DNA from: Helicobacter pylori Shi112
GTDB lineage: Bacteria > Campylobacterota > Campylobacteria > Campylobacterales > Helicobacteraceae
NCBI RefSeq assembly: GCF_000277405.1
Contig: NC_017741.1
Location: 186,001 to 250,000, forward strand
Length of the DNA: 64,000 bases
Reading direction: 5' to 3'
Each line of letters starts with the position of its first letter. Positions within the stretch are counted from its first letter, which is position 1. Positions 56,925 through 64,000 of this stretch are shown here, piece by piece. The notes beneath the pieces were generated by a model, which did not search any database, was not told the origin of the DNA, and saw only the letters and a program-made list of their open reading frames with translations. Made by a program: the position numbers and the translations under genes.

Positions 56925-58558
56925 CTAGAGTATTTGGGGGAATTAGTTTTGCAATATCACTCTTAGCTCCCTTATTAGCAGAAAATAACATTCAAAATTA
57001 TAATGAGCCAATGGATTATTCAAAAGGCGATGTTTCCTTACAACCGTTTAATAACCAAACTAACCAAGAAACACAACCTAGCGCTAACCACAACACACAG
57101 CCTAATTCTATGCAAACACCTATGCCAAATCAAAACTCTTATTCACAACCCACTACACCTATACAAAATAACCAACCAAATAACGCACAAACTCAAACAA
57201 TGCTAAATAACGCCAAGCAATTCACTAATAACGCTCTTAATAACACTAAGCAAACTATCACTAACACCACTAATTATGTCAATAACAAGCTTAGTCCAAA
57301 ACCTAATGATGTGCCTATTAGTGCGTTTAAAGACAATAGAGACCTTAATAATCAAATAGAACCTAATACATCAAATCATGAAACTAAAGAAAGCGATGAA
57401 AATAGCGATAGCACCCTAAAACCCATGACTAATTTTAACGCTATCCAAAACAACTTCTTTGCTAAGAACCGCTCTATCAAAGATAACGCTCATTTTATCC
57501 ATTACACCATAGGCGATACTTTCAATATTCGCCTAAGATACGCCATGACAACCACTTTTATCTTTGATGAACCCATTGCTCAAGTAGTCTTGGGCGATGA
57601 TATAGGTTTTTCCACTAAAATGCTAGGCGAAGATAAAGAGCATTTGATTTCTAATATTTTGCTCATTAAGCCTTTGCAAATTGGAGTGGATAGCAACCTT
57701 ACTATCATTGGAAAAAGCGGTAAGGTGTATAGCTTTTATGTGTTTTCAACCACTTATACGAGTTCTAAAAACCCAGCCTTAATGGTGTATGTGTCTTCTA
57801 AAGAGTATTTTAAACATTTCACTAGCTCCAAAAAAGAAACTAATAAAGAAATTAAAACCACTCATAGCACCCCAAACAAAGACATTAAAGTAAGCCACGC
57901 TCCTAAAAAGATAGCTAAAAAATCACCAAGCATTAAAGAACAAAACCTAAAGTCAAAAAACCCTACTACCACTAAAACAGCAATAGAAAATGCTCCCCTT
58001 TCTTTAAATCGTTTCAAATCCCCTAGTTATCCCCCTAGTAACGCTCTAGCTAATTCTAGAAAGGCTTCAGAAAATTTTAAAGTGATTAGTAATAGCGCTA
58101 AAACTTTTAAAGAGCATAGACACAGCCAAGATGAAATGAAATATGTGGATTACTCCGCCAAAATCAAAGATGATGGCAAGTTCATTAGGATTGGGGATAA
58201 TGTCAATCACATCTATATCAACAAGAAAAAAATGGAATATGGTTATGTCATCATAGACAAGAAAAAACGCAAATGGTATTGCTTATGGATGTGCAAAAAG
58301 GTTGTTAAATCTAAATACAAAGATGATTTACCCACTCAAATCTTTAATGATGAGCAATTCACCTATTTTAAGTTCAACCGCTCTAATGCTAGAAGTAAAT
58401 TCCCTGTGGTTTATAAGGTTGTAGATGGCTATGATAATCCTGTTAATAGCAGAGTGGTAGGCGATTATCTAATCGCTGAAGATGTTTCAAATCAATGGAA
58501 TTTAAAGCTTGGTAAAGCCTATCTTTGCATAGAAAAGATAGCAAAGAGAGCAAAATGA
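56921..58558 (+). CDS. virB9: T4SS outer-membrane core protein VirB9-like
   Basis: 545 residues. A signal peptide (GGISFAISLLAPLLA) is followed by an Asn/Gln/Thr/Pro-rich low-complexity region (about 25-170). The N-terminal VirB9 domain starts about 180 (IHYTIGDTFNIRLRYAMTT, FIFDEPIAQVVLGDD, LTIIGKSGKVYSFYVFST), with a basic linker after it. The C-terminal beta domain (about 420-540) has ending EDVSNQWNLKLGKAYLCIEK. It is much longer than the Agrobacterium form, as known for H. pylori homologues. It overlaps virB10 by 4 bp. Confidence 0.85.
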   Translation: MTRVFGGISFAISLLAPLLAENNIQNYNEPMDYSKGDVSLQPFNNQTNQETQPSANHNTQPNSMQTPMPNQNSYSQPTTPIQNNQPNNAQTQTMLNNAKQFTNNALNNTKQTITNTTNYVNNKLSPKPNDVPISAFKDNRDLNNQIEPNTSNHETKESDENSDSTLKPMTNFNAIQNNFFAKNRSIKDNAHFIHYTIGDTFNIRLRYAMTTTFIFDEPIAQVVLGDDIGFSTKMLGEDKEHLISNILLIKPLQIGVDSNLTIIGKSGKVYSFYVFSTTYTSSKNPALMVYVSSKEYFKHFTSSKKETNKEIKTTHSTPNKDIKVSHAPKKIAKKSPSIKEQNLKSKNPTTTKTAIENAPLSLNRFKSPSYPPSNALANSRKASENFKVISNSAKTFKEHRHSQDEMKYVDYSAKIKDDGKFIRIGDNVNHIYINKKKMEYGYVIIDKKKRKWYCLWMCKKVVKSKYKDDLPTQIFNDEQFTYFKFNRSNARSKFPVVYKVVDGYDNPVNSRVVGDYLIAEDVSNQWNLKLGKAYLCIEKIAKRAK

Positions 58559-59753
58559 ATAAATCCTTGCTTAAAAAGATAGGCTTAGTTATAGGGGGCT
58601 TTGGCGTTTTAATGGCATTAGGACTGCTTGCTAATAAAGGCTCAAACAATAACAATAAAGAAGAAATCTTTCAAACAAGCGAGAGTAAATTCCCCCTAAG
58701 TGATTATTTCTTTGAAGAAGTCAAAGAAGAACCTAAAAAAGAAGAAAGCCCCAAAACAACAACCACGCCACAACCTACAGCTCCAACTACTGCTAATGTT
58801 TCAACTAATCCTATCGTTACAGATTATAGTCATCTTAACAATAATCTAAACAAGCAACATAACACCCTTACGCATTTACAACAAGTTTTACAAAGCCCCC
58901 CTAAAATAAAGCCTAAACCAAAACATACTAAAGAGCAATTAGAGTTTTTAAACACACGCCTTAAACCCTTAGAGCCAACTAAACCAGCTACTAAGCCTGA
59001 GACGGAATATGGCGTGGATAGTTTTACTAATTTAGAATATAAAGACATTGGCACTAATGAGCATAAGCTCTTAAGAACTATAACCGCCGATAGAATGATA
59101 CCAGCCTTTTTAATCACGCCTATTAGCTCTCAAATTGCTGGAAAAGTAACCGCTCAAGTAGAGAGCGATATTTTTGCCTCTATGGGTAGAGCGGTGCTAA
59201 TCCCTAAAGGCTCTAAGGTTATAGGCTATTACAACAACAATAATCAAATCGGACAATACCGCTTAAACATTGCTTGGACTAGAATTATCACCCCTCAAGG
59301 CATAAATATCATGCTCACTAATGCAAGAGGGGCTGATGTGAAAGGCTATAATGGCTTAGTAGGCAAATACATTAGCCGAAATTTTCAACGCTATGGTATC
59401 CCCTTACTCACTAACACGCTTTCTAATGGGCTTTTAATAGGAATTACTTCAGCCTTAGCTAATAACCAAAACAAAAAAGGTAATGGTAACCCTTTTTTGG
59501 GGATTATTTGCTTATGCAACTCACTAGAAACACAGGCATGGGGATTAACCAAGTCATCAATCAAATGCTAAGACAATATGGATCGCAAAACCCCATTATC
59601 ATCATTAGAGAGGGGAGCAGAGTGTTTATTAGCCCTAATTTAGACATTTTTATCCCTAAACCAAAAGATGGGGAGGTTCTAGCGGAGTTTTTTAAAGAGA
59701 AAAAACCCCTAATCAAAACAAAAGAGGAAGTTAACAATGAAGAAGAAATCTAA
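58555..59753 (+). pseudogene. virB10: T4SS core protein virB10, C-terminal frameshift
   Basis: From ATG 58555 (MNKSLLKKIGLVIGGFGVLM), with a membrane helix, a Pro-rich region, then the barrel domain (ITADRMIPAFLITPISSQIA, VLIPKGSKVIGYY, AWTRIITPQGINIML). The frame leaves the family sequence after NPFLG at the T6G4 run (59493-59502) and ends at 59571. The other frame continues DYLLMQLTRNTGMGINQVIN to 59753. One extra base in the run would restore about 399 residues. The truncated form lacks the last beta strands. Confidence 0.85.
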
Positions 59754-61935
59754 TGTTTTTAAAATTTTAATGAGTTTATGTTTAGCGCTATCAACTAGCC
59801 AAGCCCTTGTGATACAGACCATGCAAGATTGGAATTTAAGAAAAAATAGCGAATTTAAAGCTTTGGTAGTTGTGAGTAATAAGGTGCAAGAAAACACTCT
59901 TGCTATGGGTCATTACAAGGTTTCTAAGAATAGGGCTAATCTCTCTATTATGGTAACTCATATTAAAAAGGGTAATGATTATAAGACCTTACAAAGCCCT
60001 CCAAACGCTATTAAAGAGATTAAAGGCAAATTAGTGCTTAAAAAAGGTACAAGGATTGTCTTAGGCGGCGAGAATGATAGCGAGATGTCTAGTGCCATAG
60101 GTATAAATAAAAACACTTATACTTCTAGTAAAAATGGCAAAGGTTTTAGTGGGAGTGGAGCAAGTGGCATGGGATATGCAAGTGGTTATGGAGACACAGG
60201 AAATAACACTAGCTCTAATGGGTCTAATGGCTCTAGTATGAGTGGAACAAGTGGCACTAATGGTTCTCGTGGTGCTAATGGAAGTAATGGAACTAATGGC
60301 GCAAACGGCTATCAAGGCGTAGGTTCTAACCCATTCCCCCCAATTGCTGGGAGTGGTAGTGGCTCTAGTGGGAGTTCTAATAGTGATTATACCCCTTTTA
60401 CAAGCTCAGGGGGAGGCATGGGGGGAGGCTTTATCCCTTTCCCTTATTCGCCCGGACTTCAAAATGGTAGTGGTGCTAATGGAATTAATGGCACTAATGG
60501 GGCTAATGGCACAAACGGAGCTAATGGGAGCAACAGTGCTAATGGAGGCACTGCTAGTGCAGATAGCCATTATACCAATGAATTTTGCACAGCTCCTGTT
60601 AGAAATGGCAATACGATGAGTTTAGATATTGTAGATAGAAATGGCTCTTGCTTTAAAATGCAAGCCTTTAGAAACGACAATGTCTGTCAATACAGCTATG
60701 ACTTTGAAAACATGAAAGCCATTAAACAAACGCAATTTTACTTCATTAACAGAGAAAATAAAAGCGTGAATATTGGCGGTTGTGTGGATTTAGTAGGCAA
60801 ACAATTTGAATTTCCTATGTATGAAGACGCTAATAGATGCAAACTAGATACTACGACAAATAAAGGCTATGGGAGTGGGAGTGCGAGCTTTTTTCAAACA
60901 GAGATTTTATTTCGTGGACTTGATAATTTAATCCATGTGGCTAAAAGTTGCACTGATTTTGCAGGGGTGCAAGAACAATTAGTCAAATACGATAATGACC
61001 CTGCCACTAGAACGGTTCAAAGAGTGATCAATCAATACTATATTGACCCTATCACTAAACAAAAGGTTTTTATCAGTCATAATGTGGTTAGTCCTTTGAA
61101 ATTTAGTTATCAAACTTATGCTTGTGGGAAGTGGCAGTTTGATGATGCTAAATTAGAAGCTTATCGCCCCACTCAAATTCGTATCTTTGATACGGTAGCT
61201 AATCAATACTACAATGTAACAGGCTGTGATTACACTTCTGATATGGGTAAAGTGCCTAAAATTGTTCAACCTTACACCAAAATCAGTGTTGCAAGTTCAG
61301 TTAAAGGCGAAGAAGTGGGTGATTTAAATTTACCACAATACACTACCTTTGAGATTCAAAAAATGGCGTTAAATAGCAGCGATTTAACCACCACTTCTTA
61401 TTGTAATGATGGCTGGGGTTCTTGGACTAAAACCCATTCTTACACAGGCTATTCTAATGGAGGCTTAAGAACCTTAGCTAAATGGGTTACACAATATAAA
61501 ACTATCAATCAAGGCACAACCATTGAATATATCCGCCCTAGAAATGAGGGCGATAGTGATGCAGTGTATGACACTTACAAATACTATTATGTCTCACAAG
61601 CTCAAAAAACGCTCCAACGCATTCCTTTAACTATCTATATCAATAGTATTAATTTGAGCGATGAATATCGTAAAAATTTTGAACTCACTACTTTAAGCCA
61701 AAAGCTTAATCTCAATAATGGCGTTAAGCAAATCATTAACACGCAAGATTTTACCAATTGGCAAGCCACTTATTACCGCCCTAATGGGAATGGTAATTTG
61801 TGTATGTCTTATAGCTTTAGCTCTGGCAGTCCTTGGAAATCTAGCAATAAAGGCAAGTATTGCTCATGGGCGCAAACGCCTAATGCTAATTATTCTTGTG
61901 CCTCACACAATAATTGGATTGTCCCTAACCAATAA
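59737..61935 (+). CDS. Large secreted tfs4 protein with G-x-N triplet repeats
   Basis: 732 residues. A signal peptide (FKILMSLCLALSTSQA) is followed by an N-terminal domain (about 25-110). Two low-complexity blocks (about 140-195 and 245-275) consist of G-x-N type triplets such as GANGSNGTNGANG, with Gly/Ser stretches between. The C-terminal 450 residues contain many cysteines (NEFCTAPV, NGSCFKM, DNVCQYSYDF, SYCNDGWGSW). No enzyme motif is seen. Position between virB10 and virB11 suggests a pilus-associated or surface factor. It overlaps the virB10 tail by 17 bp. Confidence 0.85.
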   Translation: MKKKSNVFKILMSLCLALSTSQALVIQTMQDWNLRKNSEFKALVVVSNKVQENTLAMGHYKVSKNRANLSIMVTHIKKGNDYKTLQSPPNAIKEIKGKLVLKKGTRIVLGGENDSEMSSAIGINKNTYTSSKNGKGFSGSGASGMGYASGYGDTGNNTSSNGSNGSSMSGTSGTNGSRGANGSNGTNGANGYQGVGSNPFPPIAGSGSGSSGSSNSDYTPFTSSGGGMGGGFIPFPYSPGLQNGSGANGINGTNGANGTNGANGSNSANGGTASADSHYTNEFCTAPVRNGNTMSLDIVDRNGSCFKMQAFRNDNVCQYSYDFENMKAIKQTQFYFINRENKSVNIGGCVDLVGKQFEFPMYEDANRCKLDTTTNKGYGSGSASFFQTEILFRGLDNLIHVAKSCTDFAGVQEQLVKYDNDPATRTVQRVINQYYIDPITKQKVFISHNVVSPLKFSYQTYACGKWQFDDAKLEAYRPTQIRIFDTVANQYYNVTGCDYTSDMGKVPKIVQPYTKISVASSVKGEEVGDLNLPQYTTFEIQKMALNSSDLTTTSYCNDGWGSWTKTHSYTGYSNGGLRTLAKWVTQYKTINQGTTIEYIRPRNEGDSDAVYDTYKYYYVSQAQKTLQRIPLTIYINSINLSDEYRKNFELTTLSQKLNLNNGVKQIINTQDFTNWQATYYRPNGNGNLCMSYSFSSGSPWKSSNKGKYCSWAQTPNANYSCASHNNWIVPNQ

Positions 61936-61947
61936 GAAAGGAAAGTA

Positions 61948-62889
61948 ATGGATTTATATTTAAAGAAAGCCTTGTTTTTAGCTAGTCTTAGTTGCTTGAA
62001 TGCGAATGAAAGCTTTGTGGATAATAGCGATTTTTTAGCCATTATGCCTAGTGAGAAAGAAGAAGACATTTCACAAGAACAAAAGCTAGAACAAAAGCTA
62101 GAACAAAAGCTAGAACAAAAGAGCGCTGAGTTGTTGCAAAGTCAGGTTAAAAGAGAATTTAAAGAAAAAAAGAAATCTCAAAAACATTTCAAAGCTATGC
62201 AAACTAAAAATGGCTTTTTCTTAGGCTCAGAGATTGCCATTACAAGCACAAGTTTAAAACAAAGTTTAAGCCTTATCTCTAATGCTACAGATGATTCAAT
62301 CACTTATAGCCACACTTCTAGTAACGCTAATTTTAATATGGGCGTTTTAATGGGCTATCAGCATTACTTTGGAGCTACAAAAAGACATGGGATTAAGTTT
62401 TCAACGCATTTATATGGAGGTACACCTAGTGCTGTAAGCACCAATATAGACATTTACAATTCTAAGGTTAGCACTAATTACACGCCCTTAAACTTTGGAC
62501 TAGATATAAAGTATTTGTTTGATTTTTTAAATGTCATTAAAAAGAACCGCCACACACTAGGATTAAGTGTAGGCTTTGGCTGGCGTATGCAATATTATTT
62601 TGCAAAAATAGACCCCATAAAAACCATGCGTAGTGAGTTTATCACCAATAAGCCTAAAGATATTTTTAGTCATGGTTTTTATCCTGCCATTGGACTTCAT
62701 TATTACTTAAATCATCATCAATTTGAAGTGAATTATCGCTTTGGAGGGGCAATCAATTATCAATCCCTAACTCCTAGCAAAATTGTCGCTCAAAACGGGA
62801 ATTTTAAGGGCGAAGTCTTATTTTCTAATTTTATTACCAAAGCGACTAATTCTAGCTACATAGCGTTTAACTACACCTATTTATTTTAA
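61948..62889 (+). CDS. tfs4-encoded outer-membrane beta-barrel protein
   Basis: 313 residues. A signal peptide (KKALFLASLSCLNA) and a charged N-terminal linker with an EQKL repeat precede a barrel-like domain from about residue 85 (NGFFLGSEIAITSTSLKQ). It ends SSYIAFNYTYLF, the Tyr-x-Phe terminus typical of H. pylori Hop-like outer-membrane proteins. It may be an outer-membrane partner of the transfer system or an adhesin carried by the ICE. gaaaggaaag lies upstream. Confidence 0.82.
   Translation: MDLYLKKALFLASLSCLNANESFVDNSDFLAIMPSEKEEDISQEQKLEQKLEQKLEQKSAELLQSQVKREFKEKKKSQKHFKAMQTKNGFFLGSEIAITSTSLKQSLSLISNATDDSITYSHTSSNANFNMGVLMGYQHYFGATKRHGIKFSTHLYGGTPSAVSTNIDIYNSKVSTNYTPLNFGLDIKYLFDFLNVIKKNRHTLGLSVGFGWRMQYYFAKIDPIKTMRSEFITNKPKDIFSHGFYPAIGLHYYLNHHQFEVNYRFGGAINYQSLTPSKIVAQNGNFKGEVLFSNFITKATNSSYIAFNYTYLF
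62077..62121 (+). repeat. 12-nt tandem repeat (GAACAAAAGCTA) in the OMP gene
   Basis: Three exact 12-nt units and a partial fourth encode EQKL repeats. Copy changes keep the frame. Confidence 0.9.
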
Positions 62890-62903
62890 TTTTTAAGGAG
62901 CCA

Positions 62904-63182
62904 ATGATGTTAGATGAAATCACACAAAAAAACGAGTTAGAACCTATCTCAAATAAGCAAAATCAAGAACCAAAGGAAGTAGAAAAAATGCCATTGAATA
63001 ATATTCAAAAAGCTAAGGAATTAAAAAACAACGCCAATTTAATTGTTCGACGCACTGATGAATTAGACAAGGCTATCAATAAGCGTGAAAGCTTGCAAAG
63101 AGAGTTTGAAAGACGCATTAAGCACTTGGATAACAAGATTGAAACGCTTAGTAAAAAGATTGAAGAATTAAAAAGAAAGTAA
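62904..63182 (+). CDS. Coiled-coil tfs4 protein before virB11
   Basis: 92 residues (MMLDEITQKNELEPISNKQN). The C-terminal half is a strong coiled coil (RRTDELDKAINKRESLQREF, then IKHLDNKIETLSKKIEELKR). No membrane segment. A taaggagcc Shine-Dalgarno precedes the ATG and the stop lies 4 bp before virB11. The function is unknown. Confidence 0.75.
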   Translation: MMLDEITQKNELEPISNKQNQEPKEVEKMPLNNIQKAKELKNNANLIVRRTDELDKAINKRESLQREFERRIKHLDNKIETLSKKIEELKRK

Positions 63183-63186
63183 TTTG

Positions 63187-64000
63187 ATGGACTTAAACAA
63201 ACTCAAAGATTATAGGGCTTTAAGAAACGCTATTTTAAGGCTCTTGCCTTATTTAGATAGCGGTATTACAGAGCTGATTATGAATAAAGAAAAAGAAATT
63301 TGGCTCTATAAGCTTGATGGAACTAGAGAAAAAGTCTTTGATGAAAATTTAGATAAAGCCTTTATGCTTGGTTTTGGGGAACAATTAGCGAGTTTTAGAG
63401 ATTTGTTCTTTAATGCTAATTACCCCACCCTTAATACTTCCATTCCTACTTCTAGATACAGAGTGAGCATGAACCACTTTGCTATTAGTGCGGATAATGA
63501 ATTGAGTTTGAATATTAGAGTGCCTAGCGAGAAAAAGTTTGATTTAAAAGCTTTCAAGCTTTCTGGTGTGTGTCAATACGACTATGAGTATTTACAAAAG
63601 CTGATGATTGAGGGTAAAAACTTACTCATTAGTGGAGGAACAGGCAGTGGAAAAACAAGTTTTTTAAACGCTCTGATTGAATTTATCCCTAAACACACAC
63701 GAATAGTGAGTGTAGAAGATAGCGAAGAATTAGATTTAAGAGCGTTTGAAAATCATAAATCCTTGTTAGTGGATAAAACTGAAAGCTCTAAATTTACCTA
63801 TGAAAACGCCTTGAATATGGCAATGAGAATGAGTCCTGATAGACTTATGGTAGGCGAGATTGACACACGAAATGCCTTGCTTTTTTTAAGGTTTGGCAAC
63901 ACAGGACATAAGGGAATGGTTTCTACTTTACATGCAGATAGTGTGCATGGGGTCATAGAGGCGATTGCTTTAAATCTACAGATGAATAAAAGTGGTTTAG
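63187..64000 (+). CDS. virB11: T4SS traffic ATPase VirB11, N-terminal part
   Basis: About 271 residues visible (MDLNKLKDYRALRNAILRLL), running off the right edge; the family is about 310-350. The N-terminal domain (about 1-130) precedes the RecA-like domain. Walker A is LLISGGTGSGKTSFLNALIE; the Asp box is VSVEDSEELDL; Walker B is MRMSPDRLMVGEID; the His box is TGHKGMVSTLHADSV. All motifs look intact. The hexameric ATPase energises pilus assembly and substrate transfer. Confidence 0.95.
   Translation, partial: MDLNKLKDYRALRNAILRLLPYLDSGITELIMNKEKEIWLYKLDGTREKVFDENLDKAFMLGFGEQLASFRDLFFNANYPTLNTSIPTSRYRVSMNHFAISADNELSLNIRVPSEKKFDLKAFKLSGVCQYDYEYLQKLMIEGKNLLISGGTGSGKTSFLNALIEFIPKHTRIVSVEDSEELDLRAFENHKSLLVDKTESSKFTYENALNMAMRMSPDRLMVGEIDTRNALLFLRFGNTGHKGMVSTLHADSVHGVIEAIALNLQMNKSGL

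Larger units (their letters stand above)
46866..64000 (+). mobile_element. tfs4-type integrative and conjugative element, left part
   Basis: The core gene order ends after msrAB and a vir gene set begins: virB2, virB3, virB4, virB7, virB8, virB9, virB10, then special genes and virB11. The order and the accessory genes match my recall of ICEHptfs4. The left boundary is placed at CATTCTTACTAGAATG (46866-46881), which contains the AAGAATG motif (reverse strand) reported at tfs ICE ends. The element continues past the window. virB4 and virB10 are broken and two IS copies are present, so it is degenerate. Confidence 0.85.

Overview
The window is Helicobacter pylori chromosome, carrying two foreign insertions. 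The backbone has the gene order I recall for the HP0192 to HP0224 stretch of strain 26695. It also carries species hallmarks: short homopolymer or dinucleotide tracts in LPS glycosyltransferase genes, Hof and Hcp family proteins, a MsrA-MsrB fusion, NifS/NifU Fe-S assembly, and the insertion sequences IS607 and ISHp608. No database search was possible, so family names rest on motifs visible in the translations and on recall.

Layout. 1-1652 (minus): fumarate reductase frdA (3' end outside the window) and frdC. 1866-4427 (plus): tpiA, fabI, lpxD. 4447-16919: a remnant of an H. pylori prophage (KHP30/1961P type) inserted between lpxD and metK. A 15-bp direct repeat flanks it, and the metK-side copy contains the metK -10 hexamer. 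The remnant keeps a leftward operon (integrase, small proteins, replication initiator, helicase, primase, two large late proteins). The integrase is frameshifted, the last late gene is cut by an IS607 copy, and no capsid, portal or terminase genes remain.

16980-46772 is core chromosome. metK, ndk, a DUF177 gene, rpmF, plsX and fabH run rightward. A small secreted protein gene follows. Next come a leftward periplasmic protein gene and a large leftward OLD-type ATPase/TOPRIM gene, split by an A8 tract. mrp is followed by the phase-variable glycosyltransferase HP0208 (GA repeat, OFF). Then come hofA, htpG, hcpA, dapE, mnmG, a DASS transporter, cdsA and dxr. The phase-variable glycosyltransferase HP0217 (G11, OFF) is next, then a PEBP protein, nifS/nifU, an Arc-like repressor, radA and msrAB.

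From about 46866 to the window end lies the left part of a tfs4-type integrative conjugative element. It carries a putative replication/regulatory gene and virB2, virB3, virB4, virB7, virB8, virB9 and virB10. It also has a large G-x-N repeat secreted protein, an outer-membrane protein, a coiled-coil protein and virB11 (runs off the end). virB4 is broken by a 5' frameshift, an ISHp608 insertion and a second IS607 copy; removing both IS copies restores its reading frame at both junctions. virB10 is also frameshifted, so this transfer system looks non-functional as it stands.

The two IS607 copies have the same length, encode identical proteins and lie in opposite orientation about 45.7 kb apart. 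They could therefore mediate inversion of the chromosome between them.
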